Assembly (NCBI RefSeq): GCF_001189235.2
Contig: NZ_LFIP02000003.1
Coordinates: 1 to 64,000, forward strand
Source: Bradyrhizobium embrapense
GTDB taxonomy: Bacteria > Pseudomonadota > Alphaproteobacteria > Rhizobiales > Xanthobacteraceae
DNA: 64,000 bases
Direction: 5' to 3'
Shown here piece after piece: positions 43,828 to 52,530 of this stretch. The notes under the pieces were generated by a model that made no database searches, was not told where the DNA came from, and saw nothing but the letters and a program-made list of their open reading frames with translations. The translations under genes and the position numbers were made by a program. Within the stretch, counting starts at the first letter, position 1, and every line of letters starts with the position of its first letter.

Positions 43828-44817
43828 TCAGCGCGTTCCCGCTTCGCCCAGATGCTTTCTGAAGAACGCGACGGCCTCGGCGTGCAAGCGCTGATGAAAC
43901 GCGACGCGATCGAAACCGGGCGCGTCGGTGCAGATGCTTGGAATCTTCTCGGCCTCCTTCGGTGTGCAGGTTGCAAGGAAAGAGAAGTGCTTTGCGTCCT
44001 TCACCAAATGATAGTCGGGCGGCGACGGAAGCATGTCCCTGACGTCGGCGGCGCAACAGCCCGACAGACCGTCGCCGCTTTGCGCGGGATCCGAGCTCCA
44101 GAGTTGCACGGGGATCGTGACAGTCTTGAGGTTCTCGACCGCGAAGAACAGCACCGGATATGGGTCGACGATGATCGCGGCCTTGATCCGTGGATCATGG
44201 ACCACCGGCCCGCTCGGGTGCAGTCCAGCTCCGAGTTCCTTGCATGCTCGCAAGCTCGAGGCCTGGCAGTTCGGCAGTCCCTCGCGGAGATCGGGTGCGG
44301 CGCCGATCGCGACAAGGCCGGTGTACCCGCCCCAGGAAAACCCATAGAGACCGATGCGTGCGGCATCGATGCGCGCCGCGTCCGGCCAGCTTCCGAGGGC
44401 GTAATCGATTGCGCGCTTGATGTCGGCAGGGCGCTCGACGGTGACGGCAAGACTGTCCGTCCCGCTGGTGTCGCGCTCGGTATCGGTCGGATGATTGATC
44501 GTCAGAACGATGAATCCTGCATCCGCCAGCGCCGCGGCAGTGTCGTGATGACCGCCAAGCCATCCACGCCTTCCATGCGAGATCACGATAAATGGCAGCT
44601 TGTCGCCCACGATCGGGCAGTCGTTCACGCCGAAGAATGTCCTGCCACCGCGGGCATCGATCTCGTGCGGCGTCTCCGCACAGGGATGCCATATGAGCCC
44701 TCGGATCGCGGGGCCGTCAGGACCGGCAGGCACGTCGAAGGCTCGTAGCCCGGCGGCCTGTGCCGCAGAGAGGCCAAGCAACAGCAGCGCGGACAATATC
44801 AAGGGAAGATGACGCAT
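43828..44817 (-). CDS. Exported alpha/beta hydrolase (dienelactone hydrolase / PAF-acetylhydrolase-like)
   Basis: The 329-residue protein has a signal peptide (LPLILSALLLLGLSAAQAAG). The alpha/beta hydrolase core shows FIVISHGRRGWLGGHHDTAA and a nucleophile elbow GFSWGG with S161. A likely histidine follows in VKDAKHFSF. Several cysteines suggest an oxidising location, the periplasm. The start overlaps the stop of the thioesterase gene (TGATG), placing it last in a three-gene minus-strand operon. Confidence 0.85.
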   Translation of the reverse strand: MRHLPLILSALLLLGLSAAQAAGLRAFDVPAGPDGPAIRGLIWHPCAETPHEIDARGGRTFFGVNDCPIVGDKLPFIVISHGRRGWLGGHHDTAAALADAGFIVLTINHPTDTERDTSGTDSLAVTVERPADIKRAIDYALGSWPDAARIDAARIGLYGFSWGGYTGLVAIGAAPDLREGLPNCQASSLRACKELGAGLHPSGPVVHDPRIKAAIIVDPYPVLFFAVENLKTVTIPVQLWSSDPAQSGDGLSGCCAADVRDMLPSPPDYHLVKDAKHFSFLATCTPKEAEKIPSICTDAPGFDRVAFHQRLHAEAVAFFRKHLGEAGTR

Positions 44818-45221
44818 CACGATCGCTTGTCGAGAATTCGCAGTTCGGCGGTGGCGGTGGCGACGGTGATGTTTTCGGCGTCGGTCAGATCGGCCTCGAC
44901 GATCATGTCGCGCCCGGTCTGCGAGATGACCTTCGCCTTCGCCGTGATCGGACCAACTCGCGCCGGCTTGAGAAATCGCGTGGCGAGGGCTTTGGTCACC
45001 ACCGTCTGTGTTGCGGGAAGTGCTGCAAGCGCGCCGAGGCCCGTGGCCGAGTCCAGCATTGCGGCGAGGAAGCCGCCCTGGATCGTGCCATGGCGGTTGG
45101 TGAACAAGGGTTTCGCCTCGAAGCGGATCGAGGTGGTCTCGCCGTCGAAGCCCAGCCATTCGCGTCCAAGGAGCTGCGCGCCGGGCGGTACGTCTGCACT
45201 TGCTTCACTCAATTCGGTCAC
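44817..45221 (-). CDS. PaaI-family hotdog thioesterase
   Basis: The 134-residue protein begins at a GTG that overlaps the stop of the upstream NIPSNAP gene (GTGA). It is a hotdog-fold protein with the catalytic loop NRHGTIQGGFLAAMLDSATG, followed by KALATRFLKPARVGPITAKA. PaaI-type enzymes hydrolyse acyl- or aryl-CoA thioesters in the cytoplasm. Earlier in-frame starts would overlap the NIPSNAP gene by a long way and are rejected. It is translationally coupled on both sides. Confidence 0.86.
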   Translation of the reverse strand: MTELSEASADVPPGAQLLGREWLGFDGETTSIRFEAKPLFTNRHGTIQGGFLAAMLDSATGLGALAALPATQTVVTKALATRFLKPARVGPITAKAKVISQTGRDMIVEADLTDAENITVATATAELRILDKRS

Positions 45222-45547
45222 CGCGCTTGCTGCTCGGCCGCCTTCGGAAACAGCGGCCGGAAGAACGACCGATCGTACCGCGTGAAGCAGCCCGTCTCCT
45301 TTGCGAAGGCGATCGCCTTCTGAACGTCCGGATCGGCTGCGGAATCCTTTCGATATTGCTCGTAAGCGGCGAGGCTGGGAAAGCTGAACATCGCCAGCGC
45401 GACGTCGCTCGCGCCTTCGGATGGCAGGAAGTAGCCGTGATGGATGCCGCCAAACCGCGGCAGCAGGTCGAGCCACATTGCAGCATAGGCTTCGAACTCG
45501 GCGAGCTTGCCCAGCCTGACCTCGTAACGCAGGTAACAGGTAATCAT
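45218..45547 (-). CDS. NIPSNAP-family protein
   Basis: The 109-residue ferredoxin-like alpha/beta-barrel protein has the typical opening CYLRYEVRLGKLAEFEAY and then FGGIHHGYFLPSEGASDVAL and MFSFPSLAAYEQYRKD. NIPSNAP proteins are small dimers whose exact chemistry is unknown; many accompany catabolic genes. It is the first gene of the operon with the thioesterase and the hydrolase. Confidence 0.88.
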   Translation of the reverse strand: MITCYLRYEVRLGKLAEFEAYAAMWLDLLPRFGGIHHGYFLPSEGASDVALAMFSFPSLAAYEQYRKDSAADPDVQKAIAFAKETGCFTRYDRSFFRPLFPKAAEQQAR

Positions 45548-45680
45548 CCCGCAGTGCTCCGAACCGTCGTCGAACTACCCGTCGTCACTATATCCCGGCG
45601 GTGGATTCGCGCCACTCCGGGCGTGCGCTCGATCGGGCAATCATGTCGCGAGAATGCGGAGCCGGATCCCATCCTCACCT

Positions 45681-45757
45681 GTCATCGCCCGGCCCGTGCG
45701 CAATTGCGCACATGGACCGGGCAATCCAGCGCGCCGCCGGAACGGCGGCGATGACGG
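45681..45757. repeat. Palindromic intergenic repeat, family D
   Basis: The outer arms are GTCATCGCC and GGCGATGAC. Inside, TGCGCAATTGCGCA is a perfect 14-bp palindrome, then CCGGGCAATCCAGCGCGCC. It sits between the divergent-to-convergent genes at 45547 and 45770, downstream of the gamma-glutamyltransferase gene. Confidence 0.75.
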
Positions 45758-45769
45758 ATGTCCGCGCCT

Positions 45770-47359
45770 TCACCGCTCCGCGATCGCATCGCTCCACGGA
45801 TGAAACGGCTCGCTGGCGCCGCTGTTGGTCGTGCCGTCGCGCAGCACGATGCTGGGGCAGGCGAACTTCTTCGGCTGGGTCTGGATGCGCGCCTCCTCAT
45901 AGTCGAAGCGGCCGCGCAGCGCTTCACGCACAGCCTGGGGCAGGCGCACATCGCCGATCACGATGGCGCCTTCGCTGGCGTCGATCCGCGGCTGGTGGAT
46001 CGCCGCGTCGAGGTCCATCCCGAAATCCATCACAAAGGAGAGCAGCTGCGACACCGCCGGCAGGATGCGGCGGCCGCCGGATGCGCCGGCGGCAAGTCGG
46101 CGACCGTCGGCAGCCTCGGCCACCACGGGCGTGTAGTTGGTCAGGCAGCGCTTGCCGGGCGCGAGCGAGTTCGGATTGCCTTGCGTCGGATCGAACCACA
46201 TGATGCCGTTGTTCATGGTGAGGCCGGTGTTCGGCGTCACGAATTTGGAGCCGAAGGTCGACAGCAGGGTTTGCGTCACCGCGGCCATGTTGCCGTCGCG
46301 ATCGACCGCGGAGAAATGCGTGGTGCAGCTTGGCGCGACCGCCTCGGCGCCGAGCGCGCGGCGGCCGTCGACATCGCCCATGTCCTTCAGCCGCTCGCGA
46401 TAGGCGGCCTGCAGCGCCTCGGCGTACGCCGTATAGGCCGTCGCATCCGGACCGCCTTGCGCGGGCGCGAGCGCCTTTTGCAGCAGACCGAGCGTGCGCG
46501 CCATGGTCGGACCCGCGGTCAGTTCCGGCGTCGCGTAGACCGTGCCGCCGCGATAGGGGATCTTGAGCGGCTCGCGCAGATGGGCGCGGAACGAGGCGAG
46601 ATCGCGCACCGACAGCGCACCGCCGGCGGCCTGGATATCGTCGGCGAGGCTGCGCGCCAGGTCGCCCTCGTAGAAATCGCGAGGGCCGGCTGCGGCAAGC
46701 TGCGCCATCGTCGCCTGCAGCCTGTCCTGTGGCATGCGGACCTCCGAGCGGATGCCCCATTGCGCATTCGGCGGCAGGCCGTCCAGCAGATATGCCGCGG
46801 CGCTGGCCGGATAGCGCCGCAGATCGGCGGCCGAGCTTGCGATCATGTCGGTGGTCCACCAATCCACCAAGAGGCCTTCGCCGGCGAGCTTGACGCTCGG
46901 CGCCAGCAGGTCCTTCCACGGCATTTTGGCGTGACGGCGATGCGCCTCTTCCATGCCGGCGACGACGCCGGGCACCGCGATCGAGCCGGGACCATGCAGG
47001 TTGCGGTCGTCCTTGACCCGCGCCCACGGGAACAGGTCGGAGGCCGCGCCGCCGGTCAGCGGATAATCCTCGAGGCGCAGGCCGTCCGGCGCGCGCATGC
47101 CGTAGTCGATCACCTCGACGCGGTTCTCCTTGGCGCGATACAGCACCATCGCGCCGCCGCCGCCGGCGCCGCTCATCCATGGCTCGAGCACGCCGAGGGC
47201 AAAGGTGGTTGCGATCACGGCGTCGACGCAATCGCCGCCCGCGGCCAATACCTCCGCGCCGACTTCGGCCGCCTTGCGCGATTGCGCGGCGACGATGCCG
47301 CCCTTGGCGCTGACGGCCGGCTTGCGGATCACTTGCGAGTTGGAGAACTGGTCGGACAT
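45770..47359 (-). CDS. Gamma-glutamyltransferase-family protein, no signal peptide
   Basis: The 529-residue N-terminal-nucleophile hydrolase of the GGT family shows SGAGGGGAMVLYR early on. The self-cleavage site is CTTHFSAVDRDGN, where T346 would become the nucleophile of the small chain; the later GGRRILPAVSQLL is the usual glycine-rich loop. GGTs transfer or hydrolyse the gamma-glutamyl group of glutathione and related compounds. Most are periplasmic, but no signal peptide is present here, so this one is probably cytoplasmic. It is divergent from the enoyl-CoA hydratase. Confidence 0.92.
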   Translation of the reverse strand: MSDQFSNSQVIRKPAVSAKGGIVAAQSRKAAEVGAEVLAAGGDCVDAVIATTFALGVLEPWMSGAGGGGAMVLYRAKENRVEVIDYGMRAPDGLRLEDYPLTGGAASDLFPWARVKDDRNLHGPGSIAVPGVVAGMEEAHRRHAKMPWKDLLAPSVKLAGEGLLVDWWTTDMIASSAADLRRYPASAAAYLLDGLPPNAQWGIRSEVRMPQDRLQATMAQLAAAGPRDFYEGDLARSLADDIQAAGGALSVRDLASFRAHLREPLKIPYRGGTVYATPELTAGPTMARTLGLLQKALAPAQGGPDATAYTAYAEALQAAYRERLKDMGDVDGRRALGAEAVAPSCTTHFSAVDRDGNMAAVTQTLLSTFGSKFVTPNTGLTMNNGIMWFDPTQGNPNSLAPGKRCLTNYTPVVAEAADGRRLAAGASGGRRILPAVSQLLSFVMDFGMDLDAAIHQPRIDASEGAIVIGDVRLPQAVREALRGRFDYEEARIQTQPKKFACPSIVLRDGTTNSGASEPFHPWSDAIAER

Positions 47360-47374
47360 GGCGTTGCTTTCGCT

Positions 47375-47441
47375 GTTCTTGTTGCGGGCGGGACACGTTG
47401 GCGTAGCATGCCAAGCTTGGCGCTGTCAGTGCAACAAGAAC
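47375..47441. promoter_or_regulatory. Nested inverted repeats between GGT and enoyl-CoA hydratase
   Basis: GTTCTTGTTGC (47375-47385) and GCAACAAGAAC (47431-47441) are perfect 11-bp inverted arms, flanking an inner perfect palindrome GCCAAGCTTGGC (47410-47421). They fill the 101-nt divergent promoter region. Confidence 0.5.
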
Positions 47442-47460
47442 CAATTTCGGGGAGCGGAAA

Positions 47461-48234
47461 ATGAGCAGTGTGAAGCGCGAACGGGACGGCAAGGTCGGGA
47501 TCCTGACGCTGAACGATCCGGCCAGCCTGAACGCGATGACGCCGGAACTGCTCGGCGATCTCGCACGCGCCGTCGGCGAGATGGGCATCGAACCCGGCAT
47601 CCGCGCCCTGATCCTGACCGGGGAGGGACGCGGCTTCTGCTCCGGGCAGAATCTCAAGGCGTTCAACTCGCTCGGCGACAATATCTATACCGGCGTGATG
47701 AAGCATTACTGGCCGGCGATGCAGGCCTTGCGCGAATGCCGGATGCCGGTGGTGGTCGCGGTCAACGGCGTTGCGGCCGGCGGCGGCTTCAGCCTGGCGA
47801 TGTCCGGCGACATCATCCTGGCCGCGCGCTCGGCGAGCTTCATCCAGGTGTTCAGCCGGATCGGCCTGGTGCCTGACCTCGGCTCGACCTGGCTGTTGCC
47901 GCGGCTGATCGGGCGCCAGCGCGCGCTCGAGCTGATGCTGCTGAACGAGCCGCTGCCGGCCGAGCGGGCCAAGGAGTGGGGACTGGTGCGCGACGTGGTC
48001 GATGACGCAAGGCTGCTCGAGGAGGCGAGGGCGCTCGCCGGTCGCCTCGCGGATGGCCCGACCCGCGCGCTGGTCGCGACACGGCAATTGCTCGAGGAGA
48101 GCGAGCACGCCAGCTACGCCGATCAGTTCCGCCGCGAGATCGAGCTGCAGCAGGTGATCCGCGAAAGCGCCGACGCGAAGGAAGGCCGCCAGGCCTTCGT
48201 CGAGAAGCGCAAGGCGCAATTCACGGGGCGCTAG
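47461..48234 (+). CDS. Enoyl-CoA hydratase/isomerase (PaaG-like)
   Basis: The 257-residue crotonase has oxyanion-hole segments GRGFCSGQNLK and GVAAGGGFSLAMSGD. The region RIGLVPDLGSTWLLPRLIG resembles PaaG-type epoxyphenylacetyl-CoA isomerases, but a generic enoyl-CoA hydratase cannot be excluded. No other phenylacetate gene is in the window. AGCGGA lies upstream of the ATG. Confidence 0.92.
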   Translation: MSSVKRERDGKVGILTLNDPASLNAMTPELLGDLARAVGEMGIEPGIRALILTGEGRGFCSGQNLKAFNSLGDNIYTGVMKHYWPAMQALRECRMPVVVAVNGVAAGGGFSLAMSGDIILAARSASFIQVFSRIGLVPDLGSTWLLPRLIGRQRALELMLLNEPLPAERAKEWGLVRDVVDDARLLEEARALAGRLADGPTRALVATRQLLEESEHASYADQFRREIELQQVIRESADAKEGRQAFVEKRKAQFTGR

Positions 48235-48252
48235 GCCTTGGTGGTGGGCAAA

Positions 48253-49266
48253 TCAGCCGATCGCAATCGCGATCTTGCCGAAATGCGCGCCGCTCGCCAT
48301 GTGAGCGAACGCGTCCTTGACCTGGTCGAATGCGAACACCTTGTCGATCACGGGCTTGACGCCGTGCATGCTGATGCCGTCGCACAATGCCTGCAGATCC
48401 TCGATCGAGCCGACGGTGACGCCCTGCAGCCGCTGCTGCTGCATCACCATCAGCGGCAGCCTGCTGTCGGACGAGGCGGGACCGGCGAGCACGCCGATGA
48501 AGGCGATGGTGCCGCCGATCTTCGTCGCGCGGATCGACTCGTTCAGCGTGCCGACGCCGCCGACCTCGACGACGAGATCGACGCCGCGCCCGGTTACTTC
48601 GCGCGCCTTCTTGCCCCAGTCCGGCGTGGTCTTGTAGTTCAGCGTGACGTCGGCGCCGAGCTCTTTCAGCCGCGCGATCTTGGCGTCGCTGGAGGAGGTC
48701 GCGACGACGCGGGCGCCGCACATCTTGGCGAATTGCAGCGCGAACAGCGAGACGCCGCCGGTGCCCTGGGTCAGCACCGTCTGTCCCGGCTTGATGTCGC
48801 CGAGCTTGACCACGGCGCTCCACGCGGTGAGGCCGGCGCAGGGCAGCGCCGCGGCCTCGACGTCGTTCAGATGCTCCGGCGTGCGCACCAGCGCGTGCGC
48901 CGGAAACACCCGGTATTCGGTCAGCACGCCGTCGACGCTGCCGCCGAGCGCTGCGCGCATCCGCGCCTCGCTCGGCGCGCCGCCGAGCCAGCTTTCGAAG
49001 AAGCTGCCGATCACGCGATCGCCGGCCGCAAAACTCCTGACCCCGGCGCCGACCGCCTCGACCACACCCGCGCCGTCGGAGACCGGCACCAGCGGAAACT
49101 TCTGGCGCGAGCCGTAGCCGCCCTTGACCGTGAGCAGGTCGCGATAGTTCAGCGTCGCCGCCGTCAGCCGCACCAGCACCTCGCCGGGGCCGGCCTGCGG
49201 AACCGGCTTGTCGACCAGCGCAAGCGCGTCGACGCCGCCGGGGCCTTGCAACTCATAGCATTTCAC
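48253..49266 (-). CDS. Medium-chain dehydrogenase, NAD(P)H:quinone oxidoreductase type
   Basis: The 337-residue protein starts at a GTG with AGGAG eight bases upstream. The GroES-like N-terminal domain lacks zinc-ligand cysteines (LTAATLNYRDLLTVKGGYG), so it belongs to the zinc-free quinone-oxidoreductase or acryloyl-CoA-reductase-like branch. The Rossmann motif is GTGGVSLFALQFA. It uses NAD(P)H to reduce quinones or activated enones. It converges with the hydratase gene 18 nt away. Confidence 0.9.
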   Translation of the reverse strand: MKCYELQGPGGVDALALVDKPVPQAGPGEVLVRLTAATLNYRDLLTVKGGYGSRQKFPLVPVSDGAGVVEAVGAGVRSFAAGDRVIGSFFESWLGGAPSEARMRAALGGSVDGVLTEYRVFPAHALVRTPEHLNDVEAAALPCAGLTAWSAVVKLGDIKPGQTVLTQGTGGVSLFALQFAKMCGARVVATSSSDAKIARLKELGADVTLNYKTTPDWGKKAREVTGRGVDLVVEVGGVGTLNESIRATKIGGTIAFIGVLAGPASSDSRLPLMVMQQQRLQGVTVGSIEDLQALCDGISMHGVKPVIDKVFAFDQVKDAFAHMASGAHFGKIAIAIG

Positions 49267-49461
49267 GGGACGTCTCCTGCTGCGTGTTGTGATGGGCGGC
49301 GCCGGGCGCCGCCGCGCTTTCACCGAGCATATGTCAGGCCTGCCGTGCGTGGCCATAGCGCGCGTTCTAGCCGATGGAATGGCGCCCATGTCCGAACGGA
49401 TTGGCGCTGCCGGAAAATACCGCCAATGTGCCGTTGATGACGTGAGCGAGCGGAGGTGACG

Positions 49462-50322
49462 ATGGCTGCCTTGCTTGAGACGAAACGCAATCCAATCGCG
49501 GCGTTCGCGCGCGGCGCGATCTTGCTTGCCGCTGCATTGATCTGTTGCAGCGTTGCGATGGCGGCGGATGACAGCCTCTACCGCGCGCAGACCGTCGTCA
49601 CTGGCCAGGGCGAGCCTAACCGCATCATCGGGTTCGGTGCATGCCTGGAGGACGTGCTGATCAAGGTCTCCGGCCAGCCGATGCTGGCAAGCGACCGTCG
49701 ACTGGCAGGCTACAAGTCCAGGGCGCGGGCGTTCGTCAGCAGTTTCGACTATCACGACCAATATGCCGGCAAGCCGCATCATGACGAGCAGGGCACCCGC
49801 GACCGGCCTTACGACCTGACGGTCGCTTTCGACCAGAACAAGATCGACGGCATTCTCGGCGAGCTCGGCCTCAAGCCGTGGCGAGCGCAGCGGCCGGCGC
49901 TCGGCGTCTTCGTCGAGATGCTGCACGGCCCGAAGGACTATGTCGTCACGTCGGACGGGACGCAGTCCGATCTGCAGCGCGATGCGCTGGCGGCTGCGGC
50001 CGGCAAGCGCGGCATGCGCGTCGTGCTGCCGGATACGGCTGCCGTGACGCGCGCCAACGTCGCGGCGGCCGGGCTCCTGAAGATGCCGCCCGCGCAGTTG
50101 AGCCCGATCGTGGCGCCGCAGGGCGGCGAGGCCATTCTGGTCGGGCAGCTGGTCTGGGACGACAAGGATCTCGGCTGGGCCACGCAATGGCGGATGGGGT
50201 GGCGCGGCAAGGACTACAGATGGCAGTTTCGCGGCGTCACCTTCGATGAGGCCTTCCGCCGCGGCGTCGGCGGCGCCGCGCAGGTGCTGTCCGGCAATGG
50301 CGATCCGGGCCGATCGAAATGA
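49462..50322 (+). CDS. Exported DUF2066-domain protein
   Basis: The 286-residue protein starts at ATG 49462 with GGAGGTGA upstream. A hydrophobic signal segment (FARGAILLAAALICCSVAMA) ends near residue 36. The mature domain opens with LYRAQTVVTGQGEPNRIIGF and includes FGACLEDVLIKVSGQPMLA, typical of DUF2066. Function is unknown; an outer-envelope location is likely. It converges with the AraC gene 7 nt downstream. Confidence 0.83.
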   Translation: MAALLETKRNPIAAFARGAILLAAALICCSVAMAADDSLYRAQTVVTGQGEPNRIIGFGACLEDVLIKVSGQPMLASDRRLAGYKSRARAFVSSFDYHDQYAGKPHHDEQGTRDRPYDLTVAFDQNKIDGILGELGLKPWRAQRPALGVFVEMLHGPKDYVVTSDGTQSDLQRDALAAAAGKRGMRVVLPDTAAVTRANVAAAGLLKMPPAQLSPIVAPQGGEAILVGQLVWDDKDLGWATQWRMGWRGKDYRWQFRGVTFDEAFRRGVGGAAQVLSGNGDPGRSK

Positions 50323-50329
50323 ACGTGCT

Positions 50330-51283
50330 TCAGCCGGCGTAGCCCAGCGTCTGCGACGGGTACTCCCCGAACATCGCGCGGTAGTATTGCGAGAAGCGCC
50401 CGAGCTCGATGAAGCCCTGTTCGATCGCAACCCTGGACACGGTGGTCTGCTCCGGCGTGCTTTCGCGCAGGATCTCGCGGACCGTGCAGAGCCGCTTGTA
50501 GCGCAGGAAGGTCACCGGACCGACGCCGAACACCTCGTGGAAAGCGCGGTGCAGGCTGCGCCGCGACAGCCGAAGCTCGGTGCAGATTTCCGAGACATGC
50601 ACCGGGCGGGCGCCCGCGGCATGCAGATAGTCCTCGACGTCGCGGACCAGCCTCATCGCCGACGGCAGATAGCTGGTTCCGTCTGGCGGCAACGATGTGA
50701 TCGCCGTCGGCCTGATGCAATCGATGATCGCGCGCTTCCAGAACTCGGACGAGGTGTCCGACAGCGCGTCCGGATACCGGGCGAGATGCGCGATGATTTG
50801 CGGCAGCCTGGTCGCCCCAGCCATGCCGAGCGCGGGGTCGGCGCGAAAGTGGTTCTTGGCTTGCCATGTTTCGGCATCCGCCAGCCGCGGCTCGTCGCCG
50901 AATATGTCGGGCAGATCGGCCATGTCGAAGCGAATCGCGGCATAGGACGAGGCCTTGTGAAAGACGCCGTCGTGCTCGACCGAGGGAGGGATCACCAGCA
51001 CGTCGGCCGGCTGCATGTCGAATGCCCAATGCGTGACGCGGTCGGTGGCGTTAAGCAGCATTCCGATGATCAGCTTGTCATCGGCCGAGGTGCGCTGGGT
51101 GCGGACCCCGACGTTGAATGCGCCGATGCTGAGCGAGAAATCGCCGATCCCGACATGGGACAACGTTCCGCGCAGCTTGCCGCGCTCAAGCTGCATGACC
51201 TCGACATGCGAGCCTCTGACGGCGTCGTGGAGCCCCTCGAAGCCGTCAAGCTCGCCGGTGTGAACCGTCAGGTGCTGGCCCAT
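50330..51283 (-). CDS. AraC-family transcriptional regulator
   Basis: The 317-residue protein from ATG 51283 (GTG 51298 possible) has a C-terminal double helix-turn-helix (about 220-317) with ICTELRLSRRSLHRAFHEVF and IEQGFIELGRFSQYYRAMFG. The N-terminal ligand-binding half is of the type often seen in regulators of carbon-source use. No divergent structural gene is adjacent, so its target is not evident from this window. Confidence 0.9.
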   Translation of the reverse strand: MGQHLTVHTGELDGFEGLHDAVRGSHVEVMQLERGKLRGTLSHVGIGDFSLSIGAFNVGVRTQRTSADDKLIIGMLLNATDRVTHWAFDMQPADVLVIPPSVEHDGVFHKASSYAAIRFDMADLPDIFGDEPRLADAETWQAKNHFRADPALGMAGATRLPQIIAHLARYPDALSDTSSEFWKRAIIDCIRPTAITSLPPDGTSYLPSAMRLVRDVEDYLHAAGARPVHVSEICTELRLSRRSLHRAFHEVFGVGPVTFLRYKRLCTVREILRESTPEQTTVSRVAIEQGFIELGRFSQYYRAMFGEYPSQTLGYAG

Positions 51284-51508
51284 ATCCACGCGTCCCACGG
51301 CGGAATCGTCGGTGGGATTCTTGCCGGTTTTGCCCGGGAAGGCAACGTGGACGACGGCACGGGATCGACGGGACGGGGCGTCGGTTGGTCAGACCGCGCG
51401 CCCCTGGGGGGCGGGACTGGCACAAAATGCATATCGCCCCGCCGCATGGCGGGCAATCGGTTGATCTTAAAGCAAATTGAGCAGCCGCTAGGTGCTCTGC
51501 GCCGGCGG

Positions 51509-51790
51509 CTAGGCCGCCATCAGGTGCTCAAGCGCAACAGCCTGCTCGCGGGTCTGGAATGCGATGGCGGTATGCGTGAAGCCCGACGAGGCCTGGGTCT
51601 GCGCGATGTGATTGAGAACCTCGGTGCCCTTGACCACGTGAAGGTCCATTCCGGGGCCGGCCGGGAAGATGCCGAGAACGACGTCGTAGGCGTCGACGAT
51701 GGCCTTCAGCGCGCCACCCTTGTCTTCCGAAGCATCGATGAAGATACGAACATCCGCGGCGATACTACGAAGTTCGTCAAAGTCGATCAC
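51509..51790 (-). CDS. Small conserved hypothetical protein
   Basis: The 93-residue protein starts at a GTG with AGGAG eight bases upstream. It is soluble, alpha/beta, and acidic at the start (IDFDELRSIAADVRIFIDAS), ending HTAIAFQTREQAVALEHLMA. The alternating helix/strand pattern suggests a compact small domain. No family is recognised. The 210 nt between it and the AraC gene show no gene. Confidence 0.62.
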   Translation of the reverse strand: MIDFDELRSIAADVRIFIDASEDKGGALKAIVDAYDVVLGIFPAGPGMDLHVVKGTEVLNHIAQTQASSGFTHTAIAFQTREQAVALEHLMAA

Positions 51791-51936
51791 TGGAAGTCTC
51801 CTGTACGCAACTCACTGATCGATCCTAGCTACAACTTGCTTACTGAAACATAAATTACGCCGGGTTCCCTCGTGCGCTCACCGCACCGTGAATCGAATCT
51901 CGATCTGCGATCGGCCGCCGTCCCGGCTCGCCGCGT

Positions 51937-52530
51937 TCAGGCGCCGCTTGGCGGTCTCCGCTTTGCAATGCGCTTGACCGGTGCATGGGCCGGCGCGGCG
52001 TGTTCGGACGGATCTGCCATATGAGGAATGCGGTGCTCGATGTGATCGACGACACGGAAGAAGGTCTCCAGCGTCCTGGCGTCGAGGCCGGCCGTGAGGT
52101 TGCTGTGCCGGCGCAGGATTTCGTCGAGGCTGCGGTCGAGCAGCGCCACGCCCTGCGCCGTCAGGCGGATCTCGCTCCGGTTCCGGGCGCTGCCACGGAC
52201 TGGGGTCAGCGCGATCAGCCCCTTCTTCTTCAGCGACGTCGTCTCGCGGCTGACGACGGCCTTGTCCAGCTGCGCGTTGGTCCAGATGTCGTAGGCGCTG
52301 GCGGGCTCATGCTCCCTGAGAAAGGACAGCACCCGCCATTCCGCGAGCGATACGCCGTAGGCCTGCGGGAAGAACGCGTTGGCGTTGGCGCGCAGCTTCG
52401 CGACCAGGCTCGACAGCACCGTCGGCACGTAGCGTTCGAAATCGATCACCAGTTCCGATCCCGCGTCCTCCTGCGGGGGGCGGCGCGGATCAGCGACTTT
52501 GGTACGACTTGTTGCAGTCCGGCTCTTCAT
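51937..52530 (-). CDS. MarR-family regulator of the ring-hydroxylating operon
   Basis: The 197-residue protein has a winged helix with YGVSLAEWRVLSFLREHEPA and the recognition helix NAQLDKAVVSRETTSLKKKG, then a wing with SARNRSEIRLTAQG. Basic/proline-rich tails lie at both ends. The ATG overlaps the stop of the MFS gene (ATGA), so it is the last gene of the Rieske oxygenase operon. A perfect palindrome upstream of that operon (56183-56202) is a likely binding site, giving autoregulation with the ring-cleavage precursor as ligand; this is inference. Confidence 0.9.
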   Translation of the reverse strand: MKSRTATSRTKVADPRRPPQEDAGSELVIDFERYVPTVLSSLVAKLRANANAFFPQAYGVSLAEWRVLSFLREHEPASAYDIWTNAQLDKAVVSRETTSLKKKGLIALTPVRGSARNRSEIRLTAQGVALLDRSLDEILRRHSNLTAGLDARTLETFFRVVDHIEHRIPHMADPSEHAAPAHAPVKRIAKRRPPSGA

